Source: an uncultured Flavobacteriaceae bacterium
GTDB taxonomy: Bacteria > Bacteroidota > Bacteroidia > Flavobacteriales > Flavobacteriaceae
NCBI GenBank assembly: GCA_938029725.1
Contig: CALHGE010000023.1
Location: forward strand, 1-64,000
DNA length: 64,000 nt
Direction: 5' to 3'
This document shows, in pieces, positions 17,837-24,836 of this stretch; the first letter of the stretch is position 1; every line of letters begins with the position of its first letter. The notes below the pieces were generated by a model, which searched no databases, was not told where the DNA came from, and worked only from the letters and a program-made list of their open reading frames with translations. A program made the translations under genes and the position numbers.

Positions 17837-18394
17837 TTACACCGTCATTATCTCCACCTCTTTCTTATCTAAAAAGGCATCTATCTTTTTGGTATAAGCA
17901 TCGGTTAGTACTTGAACATCGCCTTCTGCATTTTTCTTCAAATCTTCAGAAGCGTCGTCTAAGCTTCGAATTTCTTTATTAGCATCTTGTCTGGCGGTGC
18001 GCACACTTACCTTGGCATCTTCTGCTTCCGCTTTTGCCTGCTTCGCTAAATCACGTCTGCGTTCTTCGGTCAATGGGGGCACGTTGATGATTATCATATC
18101 ACCATTATTCATTGGGTTGAAACCCAAGTTGGAATTCATTATTGCTTTTTCAATTTCATGTAGCATATTCTTTTCCCAAGGTTGCACCGAAATTGTGCGG
18201 GCATCAGGAGTATTTACATTGGCCACCTGTGCTAATGGGGTTTGAGAGCCATAGTAGTCAACTCTTACGTTTGATAACATAGATGGTGTGGCTTTACCGG
18301 CACGAATTTTTATAAACTCTTTTTCAAGGTGTGCCATTGCACTATCCATGCTTTCTTTGGCGGCATCAAGTGCAAAAGTGATTTCTTCGTTCAT
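17837..18394 (-). CDS. frr: Ribosome recycling factor
   Basis: Splits post-termination ribosomes together with EF-G. The 185 residues are the standard length and contain the signature run KIRAGKATPSMLSNV near the N-terminus, the central region with PWEKNMLHEIEKAI, and the long-helix C-terminal segment with LTEERRRDLAKQAK. It follows pyrH by 61 nt on the minus strand, with a GNRA-capped hairpin between them, and ends at a strong terminator. pyrH-frr is a conserved bacterial gene pair. Confidence 0.97.
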   Translation of the reverse strand: MNEEITFALDAAKESMDSAMAHLEKEFIKIRAGKATPSMLSNVRVDYYGSQTPLAQVANVNTPDARTISVQPWEKNMLHEIEKAIMNSNLGFNPMNNGDMIIINVPPLTEERRRDLAKQAKAEAEDAKVSVRTARQDANKEIRSLDDASEDLKKNAEGDVQVLTDAYTKKIDAFLDKKEVEIMTV

Positions 18395-18438
18395 AATCTA
18401 GATTTTAGTAGTTGGCTGGCAGAAACTATGCCAAACCG

Positions 18439-18456
18439 ATCTGCCGGAAGGCAGGT
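18439..18456 (-). repeat. Short palindrome between pyrH and frr
   Basis: A 7-bp inverted repeat (18439-18445 with 18450-18456) closing a 4-base loop that reads GGAA on the plus strand. No T run follows, so it is more likely an mRNA stability or spacing element than a terminator. Confidence 0.45.
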
Positions 18457-19163
18457 TATACATTTACAACGGTTCCGATATTTTGACCGTCAACTATTTT
18501 TAATAAATTTCCTCTGGTATTCATATCAAAAACAACGATAGGAAGTTCGTTTTCTTGACTAAGTGTAAATGCCGTAGTGTCCATTACTTTTAAGCCCTTT
18601 AATAGCACATCAGCAAAAGAGATGCGATCAAATTTGGTTGCATTTGCGTCTTTCTCTGGGTCTGAAGTGTAAATGCCATCTACGCGAGTTCCTTTTAAAA
18701 TAACATCGGCTTCTATTTCAATAGCTCTTAAAACGGCTGCGGAATCTGTTGTAAAATACGGATTTCCAGTTCCACCTCCGAAAATTACAACGCGTCCTTT
18801 TTCTAGATGACGCATGGCGCGTCTTCTGATAAAGGGTTCAGCAACCTCATTTATTTTAATAGCCGATTGCACTCTAGTTTGTACATCAATATTCTCCAAG
18901 GCGCTTTGTAGTGCCAGTGCATTGATGACTGTTGCTAGCATGCCCATATGATCACCCTGAACGCGGTCCATACCGTTGGCAGATCCAGCAAGACCTCTAA
19001 AGATATTTCCCCCGCCAATGACAATGGCTACTTGAATTCCTTTTTCAACAACTTCTTTAATCTCGTCGGCGTATTCTGCAATTCGAACAGGGTCTATTCC
19101 ATATTGCTTTTCCCCCATTAGCGCTTCGCCACTAAGTTTTAAAAGAATTCTTTTGTATTCCAT
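18456..19163 (-). CDS. pyrH: UMP kinase
   Basis: Phosphorylates UMP to UDP in pyrimidine nucleotide synthesis; bacterial form of the amino-acid-kinase fold. The 235 residues show [10 protein letters not shown] at the N-terminus, the GGGNIFRG phosphate-binding loop and the [13 protein letters not shown] motif characteristic of PyrH. It lies upstream of frr on the minus strand. In many bacteria it directly follows tsf; here an oppositely oriented peptidase gene separates the two. Confidence 0.97.
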   Translation of the reverse strand: MEYKRILLKLSGEALMGEKQYGIDPVRIAEYADEIKEVVEKGIQVAIVIGGGNIFRGLAGSANGMDRVQGDHMGMLATVINALALQSALENIDVQTRVQSAIKINEVAEPFIRRRAMRHLEKGRVVIFGGGTGNPYFTTDSAAVLRAIEIEADVILKGTRVDGIYTSDPEKDANATKFDRISFADVLLKGLKVMDTTAFTLSQENELPIVVFDMNTRGNLLKIVDGQNIGTVVNV

Positions 19164-19182
19164 TACGTGTTATAGTTTGGAA

Positions 19183-19190
19183 CAAAAATA
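19183..19190 (-). promoter_or_regulatory. -7 promoter element of pyrH-frr
   Basis: Reads TATTTTTG on the minus strand, 20 nt before the pyrH ATG. The -33 element is not clear. Confidence 0.35.
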
Positions 19191-19336
19191 ATCAAAAAAA
19201 GTTATGAAACGCTTTTGGTTAACTTCAGATAATCCCCTTAATTTTTTCTTAATATCTTATAAAGGCAGTATTCTTTTTTATATTCTTGCAAAGCAATTTA
19301 TAAAAAGATGTTTTTTATCCTTTCAAAAAATTAAAT

Positions 19337-21214
19337 ATGAAGAAAATAGCGATTTTAATTGTACTAGGGGTACTGCTTTATGGTTGTGGTTCTACCAAGG
19401 CTTTGCTTGCTGCGGATAATTCGCCGGTAGTAGTGCATATTGATTTGGTTAATGTAACTGATGATAAGGTTATGGTTAAGGTGAACCCCGGGGTCTTTAC
19501 AGCGGAAGTGGTTTCTTTTTATATGCCTAAAACTGTTCCTGGCACCTATAGCACGGATAATTACGGAAAATATATAGAGGATTTTAAAGCCTTTGGTTAT
19601 GATGGAGAGGAGCTTTCGGTTGTTAAGGCAGATGAGAATACATGGCGTATTTCAAATGGAAAAAGTTTGAATAAAGTCAGTTACTGGGTAAATGACACAT
19701 ATGATTCCGAGGGCGAGGAGGAGGAGGCAGTTTTCTCCCCTTCCGGCACCAATATTTTGGCAGGTGAAAATTTTGTTTTAAATCTACATGGATTTGTAGG
19801 TTATTTTAAAGGGCTACAGGAGGTGCCTTATACCCTCCATATTGATAAGCCTTCAGTATTGATGCCAACTACGTCATTGCAGAAAAAAATGAGTGAAAAT
19901 GCAGTTAGCACAAAGGATGTGTTCTCAGCAGGGCGTTATTTTGAAGTTATTGATAATCCAATAATGTATTCAAAACCAAATAGTGAAACTTTTCTAATCA
20001 ATGATATTTCGGTTACGCTTAGTTTGTATTCTCCGAATGGAACGTATACGGCTGCAAGCTTGAAAGATCGCATCGAAAAAATGATGAGTGCTCAAAAGGC
20101 ATTTTTAGGGGATATTGATGGTACAAAACAATATTCAATTTTGTTGTATCTATCACAAATGGGCGCTGCAGATGCGAATGGATTTGGTGCTTTAGAGCAT
20201 CATACGTCAACCGTAGTTGTTTTGCCAGAGGCGATGCAAAAAGAGCGTTTAGAGCAAGCCATGGTAGATGTTGTTTCGCACGAGTTTTTTCATATTGTTA
20301 CACCTTTGAATGTGCACTCGGAAGAAATCCAATATTTCGATTTTAATGAGCCCAAAATGTCACAGCACCTTTGGATGTATGAGGGTACCACAGAATACTT
20401 TTCCAATCTTTTTCAAATTCAACAAGGTTTGATTGATGACGCAGAATTTTATGAACGCGTTATGGGTAAAATTAGCAATGCTAAAGGGTATAACGATGCG
20501 CTGTCTTTTACTGAAATGAGTAAAAATGTTTTAGAAGAACCCTATAAAGCAGAGTATGCCAATGTATATGAAAAAGGGGCTTTAATCAATATGGCTTTAG
20601 ATATCTCGCTTCGAGAATTAAGTAATGGAGAAAAAGGGGTGCTCTGGTTGATGAAAGAGCTTTCTGAGAAGTATGGAGATATGACGCCGTTTGAAGATGA
20701 AAAACTTATTGATGAGATCGTGGCGATGACCTATCCTGAAATAAGAGCTTTCTTTGATGCCCATGTTTTAGGTGATACTCCGATAGATTATAGTAGTTAT
20801 TTTGCTAAAGTTGGGCTGGCCTATGGTTCGGTTGAGCAATCTTGTGGACGCTTTTTCTTGGATCAGGAAGTTCCTTTTATAGATGCTGACCCATCAAAAG
20901 ATAATGCCATATTTGTTAGGAAAGGTATTGCCTTAAGTAGTTTTTTGACTGATTTGGGTGCGCAAGGGGGTGATGTTATCAAAACTATTAATGGTACTCC
21001 TATCACTATGGAAGGTATTGGTCTCATTTTACAACAAAGCTTTGTTTGGTCTGCAGAAGAGGAAATTACGATGGTTGTGCAAAGAGGAGAAGATGAAATT
21101 GTATTAAATGGAACGGCAGGTACGCCTGTGGTGCTTGTTCAAAAAATTTCAAGTGTTGAAGGCATAACCGCTGGGCAGGCAAAATTAAGAGAGGCTTGGA
21201 TGAAAGGGGTATAA
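19337..21214 (+). CDS. M61 family metallopeptidase (glycyl aminopeptidase-like) lipoprotein with PDZ domain
   Basis: Zinc peptidase of family M61, related to Sphingomonas glycyl aminopeptidase, probably anchored in an envelope membrane. Of 625 residues, 1-17 form a lipoprotein signal ending at the lipobox Cys17 (LLYGC). An N-terminal beta domain is followed by the catalytic domain with HEFFH (His315, Glu316, His319) and EGTTEY, whose Glu349 is the third zinc ligand. A PDZ-like region occupies about 530-605. All catalytic residues are intact. The gene is transcribed opposite to its neighbours, lies between pyrH and tsf, and ends at its own terminator. Confidence 0.9.
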   Translation: MKKIAILIVLGVLLYGCGSTKALLAADNSPVVVHIDLVNVTDDKVMVKVNPGVFTAEVVSFYMPKTVPGTYSTDNYGKYIEDFKAFGYDGEELSVVKADENTWRISNGKSLNKVSYWVNDTYDSEGEEEEAVFSPSGTNILAGENFVLNLHGFVGYFKGLQEVPYTLHIDKPSVLMPTTSLQKKMSENAVSTKDVFSAGRYFEVIDNPIMYSKPNSETFLINDISVTLSLYSPNGTYTAASLKDRIEKMMSAQKAFLGDIDGTKQYSILLYLSQMGAADANGFGALEHHTSTVVVLPEAMQKERLEQAMVDVVSHEFFHIVTPLNVHSEEIQYFDFNEPKMSQHLWMYEGTTEYFSNLFQIQQGLIDDAEFYERVMGKISNAKGYNDALSFTEMSKNVLEEPYKAEYANVYEKGALINMALDISLRELSNGEKGVLWLMKELSEKYGDMTPFEDEKLIDEIVAMTYPEIRAFFDAHVLGDTPIDYSSYFAKVGLAYGSVEQSCGRFFLDQEVPFIDADPSKDNAIFVRKGIALSSFLTDLGAQGGDVIKTINGTPITMEGIGLILQQSFVWSAEEEITMVVQRGEDEIVLNGTAGTPVVLVQKISSVEGITAGQAKLREAWMKGV

Positions 21215-21240
21215 TCGCTCCGTGTTTTAGATAGATAAGA

Positions 21241-21270
21241 AAAGCGCTACTGTAGAGTAGTGCTTTTTTA
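21241..21270 (+). terminator. Intrinsic terminator of the M61 gene
   Basis: An 11-bp stem (21241-21251 with 21256-21266, one G-T pair), GTAG loop and T run. Confidence 0.8.
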
Positions 21271-21304
21271 TTATTTGATCTCTAGAGGAGAAAAGAACTA
21301 AAAA

Positions 21305-21339
21305 ATAAAACCGCTCTAACAGTATGCTAGAGCGGTTTT
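21305..21339 (-). terminator. Intrinsic terminator after tsf
   Basis: A 12-bp stem (21307-21318 with 21328-21339) and a 9-nt loop, with A/T flanks on both sides, 24 nt beyond the tsf stop. Confidence 0.8.
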
Positions 21340-21362
21340 TCTTGAGTTAGTTTGATCGTAAG

Positions 21363-22328
21363 TTAACCTACTGTCGCACGCTTAAAGCCCGTTACAGAAA
21401 CAGCTCCGTGAGACGCAACATATTTGGCAACATTGATCTTCTCATCTTTGATGAAATTTTGATCCAATAAACATTGTTCTTGATCCAAAGTAGTATTGTC
21501 AGAAACGAATCTGTCCATTTTACCTGGAAGAATTTTATCCCAAATTTGCTCTGGCTTGCCTTCCGCTTTCAATTGCGCTTTCGCATCTTCTTGAGCTTTA
21601 GCAATAACTTCTTCGGTCAATTGTGCCATTGAAATGTATTCAGGAACGTTTTTTAGCGTTTTTCCTAAACGACCTAGTTCGATATTATCTTTTTCTATAA
21701 CAGCGATTCTAGCTTCTGTTTCAGCAGCAATGAATGCAGGATCGAAATCTTTGTAAGACAAAGTTGACGCACCCATTGAAGCTACTTGCATTGAAACATC
21801 TTTTCCTAAAACTTCGGCACTGGCTACTTTTGAGGATAAACCTACCAAAGCAGCAATCTTATTAATGTGAACATATGTTCCAATATAAGGAGCTTCTAGC
21901 TTTTCGAAAGCAGTGATTTCTAACTTCTCACCAATAACTCCGGTCTGCTCTATTAACTTATCAGCGACAGTCATTCCGTCGAAATCAGCAGCCAAGAAAT
22001 CTTCTTTTGAGTTATAGTTTAACGCAGTTTCAGCAAGTTGATTTGCTAAGCTTACGAAGTTTTCGTTTTTGCCAACGAAATCAGTTTCGCAACCTAATAC
22101 AATTGCAACACCAACGGTTTGATCAGCATTCACTTTAGCTATCGCGGCACCTTCAGAAGAATCTCTGTCGGCTCTTTTTGCAGCTACCTTTTGTCCTTTT
22201 TTACGAAGAACTTCAATTGCTTTATCAAAATCTCCTTCAGCTTCTACTAGAGCATTTTTGCAGTCCATCATGCCTGCACCTGTAGCTTTTCTTAATTTGT
22301 TTACTTCAGCGGCGGTAATTTTTGCCAT
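21363..22328 (-). CDS. tsf: Elongation factor Ts
   Basis: Guanine-nucleotide exchange factor for EF-Tu. The 321 residues begin with the UBA-like domain and signature LRKATGAGMMDCKNAL; the core contains GCETDFVGKNENF, which inserts into EF-Tu. It is longer than E. coli Ts (about 283), partly through a longer dimerisation region, as often seen in Bacteroidota. It follows rpsB by 72 nt on the minus strand with a 10-bp palindrome in the gap, and ends at a strong terminator. Confidence 0.97.
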   Translation of the reverse strand: MAKITAAEVNKLRKATGAGMMDCKNALVEAEGDFDKAIEVLRKKGQKVAAKRADRDSSEGAAIAKVNADQTVGVAIVLGCETDFVGKNENFVSLANQLAETALNYNSKEDFLAADFDGMTVADKLIEQTGVIGEKLEITAFEKLEAPYIGTYVHINKIAALVGLSSKVASAEVLGKDVSMQVASMGASTLSYKDFDPAFIAAETEARIAVIEKDNIELGRLGKTLKNVPEYISMAQLTEEVIAKAQEDAKAQLKAEGKPEQIWDKILPGKMDRFVSDNTTLDQEQCLLDQNFIKDEKINVAKYVASHGAVSVTGFKRATVG

Positions 22329-22348
22329 AACGTAATCTTATTTAATTT

Positions 22349-22370
22349 GTTTCCCGCCTTGGCGGGAAAC
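22349..22370 (-). repeat. Perfect palindrome between rpsB and tsf
   Basis: A 10-bp perfect inverted repeat (22349-22358 with 22361-22370) with a 2-nt centre and GC-rich arms. No T tract follows, so it may mark processing or modulate rpsB/tsf stoichiometry; this is inference. Confidence 0.5.
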
Positions 22371-22400
22371 ATCTATTTAGTATTCCTTTTAATGGTTTGA

Positions 22401-23540
22401 TTATTCAACCCCACCTTTTACACTATCTTGCCAAGTTTTCAGTTCATCCCACTTTTCATCAGCAGCCATTTGAGCTTGTTTTGGCCATGAAGTTGGATCT
22501 AAATGAGCCATACGAGAGCTGGCTTCTGTCAAGATCTCTTTCATTTTGTCAGCCTCAGCTGTAGCTACTTTTGCGAAAGTTTCAAGTCCTGCATTAACTA
22601 AAGCTTCTGCAGCTTTAGGGCCTACACCTTCGATTTTTGTCAAATCATCACCTTTTGAAGCTTTGCCAGCTTTTTTAGGAGCTTCCTCTTTTTTAGCTTC
22701 TTCCTTCACTTCTTCTTTAGCTACCGCAACAGTTTCCTTCACTGCTGGAGTTTCTTTAGCTACGGGTGTAGCTTTAGCCTCAGCTTTCACTTCCTTTTTT
22801 GGAGCTGCTGCTTTGGTCTCGTCTTTGCCTTCTTTCTCTCCTTGCTTGTCTGACTTGCGCTCTGCTAAACCTTCAGCAATAGCATCAGTAACCTGAGTCA
22901 TGATAATATCAATAGATTTTGAAGCATCATCATTAGAAGGAATCAAGTAATCTACATCTCTAGGGTCAGAGTTTGTATCAACCATAGCAAAAATAGGAAT
23001 GTTCAGTTTCTGAGCTTCCTTAACTGCAATGTGCTCACGCATCGTATCCACAACGAATAAAGCACCTGGTAAACGAGTCATTTCAGAAATAGAACCTAAA
23101 TTCTTTTCTAATTTGGCACGCAAACGGTCAACTTGTAGACGTTCTTTTTTAGAAAGGGTAAGGAAAGTTCCATCCTTTTTCATTCTATCAATAGTCGCCA
23201 TCTTCTTAACAGCTTTACGAATAGTAACGAAATTCGTTAACATTCCGCCAGGCCATCTTTCTGTGATATAGGGCATGTTTACTTTAGCCACTTTTTCAGC
23301 AACGATATCTTTTGCTTGCTTTTTAGTAGCTACAAAAAGAATTTTTCTTCCTGAGGCAGCAATTTTAGCAAGGGCTTCATTAGCCTCGTCTAATTTTGCT
23401 ACTGTTTTGTATAAGTTGATAACGTGAATTCCGTTACGCTCCATGTAGATGTAGGGCGCCATGTTAGGATTCCACTTTCTGGTAAGGTGTCCAAAATGTA
23501 CACCTGCTTCTAATAATTGTTTTACTTCGACTTTCGCCAT
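22401..23540 (-). CDS. rpsB: Ribosomal protein uS2 with C-terminal helix-hairpin-helix extension
   Basis: Small-subunit ribosomal protein S2. Residues 1 to about 228 are a normal S2 (AGVHFGHLTRKWNP, RWPGGMLTNF, DTNSDPRDVDYLIPSND). Two further parts follow: a Lys/Glu/Ala/Val-rich linker (229-297) of low complexity, and a folded-looking domain (298-379) starting DDLTKIEGVGPKAAEAL, a helix-hairpin-helix (H3TH-like, COG3743-type) sequence. The total of 379 residues compares with about 240 in E. coli. A closely similar domain ends ActC in this window (52497-52694). The linker is in frame and uninterrupted, so the fusion is genuine and not a sequencing artefact. The next gene is tsf. Confidence 0.95.
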   Translation of the reverse strand: MAKVEVKQLLEAGVHFGHLTRKWNPNMAPYIYMERNGIHVINLYKTVAKLDEANEALAKIAASGRKILFVATKKQAKDIVAEKVAKVNMPYITERWPGGMLTNFVTIRKAVKKMATIDRMKKDGTFLTLSKKERLQVDRLRAKLEKNLGSISEMTRLPGALFVVDTMREHIAVKEAQKLNIPIFAMVDTNSDPRDVDYLIPSNDDASKSIDIIMTQVTDAIAEGLAERKSDKQGEKEGKDETKAAAPKKEVKAEAKATPVAKETPAVKETVAVAKEEVKEEAKKEEAPKKAGKASKGDDLTKIEGVGPKAAEALVNAGLETFAKVATAEADKMKEILTEASSRMAHLDPTSWPKQAQMAADEKWDELKTWQDSVKGGVE

Positions 23541-23711
23541 TTTTGATTTAGTTTACGTTCTTATGAATTAGCAATGTTAGAGTGGTATCTGTCTGACGAC
23601 AAAAGCCTCTACCATTTAGATGCTAAACTAATTTACCTTTACTCTTTTAGATAGAGTTAAGGATTTTTAATTGCTTTCTGAGTTTCAGAAAACTTTCAAT
23701 GAACTTGTTAA

Positions 23712-23746
23712 GGAATATAAATAAAGGTGCCTCCGAAGAGACACCT
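23712..23746 (-). terminator. UUCG-capped hairpin between rpsI and rpsB
   Basis: On the minus strand a 9-bp stem (23746-23738 with 23733-23725, one G-T pair) closes a TTCG tetraloop and is followed by an A/T-rich tract with several Ts. It lies 13 nt beyond the rpsI stop and could end, or partly attenuate, the rplM-rpsI transcript before rpsB. Confidence 0.65.
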
Positions 23747-23758
23747 GATAATCTTGTA

Positions 23759-24145
23759 TTAACGTTTTGAGAATTGGAATTTCTTACGGGCTTTCTTTTG
23801 ACCGAATTTCTTCCGTTCTACCATACGTGGATCTCTTGTCAGTAAACCTTCTGGTTTAAGAACCAGTCTGTTTTCAGCATCAATTTCACACATTATTCTT
23901 GACAATGCCAAACGAATTGCTTCGGCTTGGCCTGTAATTCCACCACCGTATACATTAACTTTTACATCATAGTTTCCTAAGGTGTCAGTTAAAGTAAATG
24001 GTTGGTTTACCTTATATTGTAAAGTCGCTGTTGGGAAATACTCTGTCAAGTCTTTTGAGTTGATAGTGATTTTTCCTTTTCCGTCAGAAAGATAAACACG
24101 CGCTACGGCTGTTTTTCTTCTTCCTATTTTATGAATAGTATCCAT
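23759..24145 (-). CDS. rpsI: Ribosomal protein uS9
   Basis: Small-subunit protein S9, whose C-terminal tail reaches the P-site tRNA. The 128 residues carry [12 protein letters not shown] at the start, the central [20 protein letters not shown] and the basic tail ending QFSKR, all standard. Its ATG overlaps the rplM stop by one base (TAATG), giving translational coupling. Confidence 0.98.
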   Translation of the reverse strand: MDTIHKIGRRKTAVARVYLSDGKGKITINSKDLTEYFPTATLQYKVNQPFTLTDTLGNYDVKVNVYGGGITGQAEAIRLALSRIMCEIDAENRLVLKPEGLLTRDPRMVERKKFGQKKARKKFQFSKR

Positions 24146-24600
24146 TATTTGAAATCGTTAAGGTTGATTGCAGTTGGTTTTTGAGCTTCTTGATCGTGCT
24201 CAGTACCAACATATACTTTTAGGTTTCTAAAAAGTTCAGCACCTAATCTATTTTTTGGAAGCATACCCTTAACCGCTTTTTCAACAATACGACCTGGATT
24301 TTTTTCCAACAATTCTTTAGCTGTAGTAAAACGTTGTCCACCTGGGTAACCTGTGTAACGAGAATATGTTTTCTCATCCCACTTGTTTCCAGAAAGCGTT
24401 ACTTTCTCAGAATTAATTACAACAATATTATCGCCACAATCAACATGTGGTGTGAAATTAGGTTTGTGCTTTCCTCTTAGTAATTTTGCAATTTTGGAAG
24501 CAAGACGACCTAACGTTTGACCTTCGGCATCAACTAATAACCATTGCTTATCAACAGTCTTTCTATTAGCTGAAACAGTTTTGTAACTTAATGTATCCAC
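24145..24600 (-). CDS. rplM: Ribosomal protein uL13
   Basis: Large-subunit protein L13, an early assembly protein. The 151 residues contain [16 protein letters not shown], the [14 protein letters not shown] motif and GMLPKNRLG, all typical. It is the first gene of the minus-strand ribosomal-protein operon and has a full-consensus promoter upstream (24649-24679). Confidence 0.98.
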   Translation of the reverse strand: MDTLSYKTVSANRKTVDKQWLLVDAEGQTLGRLASKIAKLLRGKHKPNFTPHVDCGDNIVVINSEKVTLSGNKWDEKTYSRYTGYPGGQRFTTAKELLEKNPGRIVEKAVKGMLPKNRLGAELFRNLKVYVGTEHDQEAQKPTAINLNDFK

Positions 24601-24648
24601 TACTACTTAATTTAACGATTAAATACTCCAATCCCTATAAACGGGGTG

Positions 24649-24679
24649 CAAATGTACAACTATAAAGTTGAATACCAAA
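24649..24679 (-). promoter_or_regulatory. Promoter of rplM-rpsI
   Basis: On the minus strand TTTG (24679-24676), a 19-nt spacer and TACATTTG (24656-24649) match the Bacteroidota consensus completely. The predicted leader is about 40 nt. Confidence 0.65.
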
Positions 24680-24794
24680 TGCAAGTTTCTGATTATTTTT
24701 TGAGATTTTTTCTTCGTTTGTAATTTGATCATATAATATTGCTATTTTTCTGTTAAATATGTGCGAATATTCAGTTTTACTGTAACAACAGCCT

Positions 24795-24802
24795 TAGTTT
24801 TG
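24795..24802 (+). promoter_or_regulatory. -7 element of the DUF5916 gene
   Basis: TAGTTTTG matches TAnnTTTG 34 nt before the ATG. The -33 position is only weakly matched. Confidence 0.35.
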
Positions 24803-24836
24803 GGTCTGTTAGTAAGACTAAAACGAACTACCTCAT

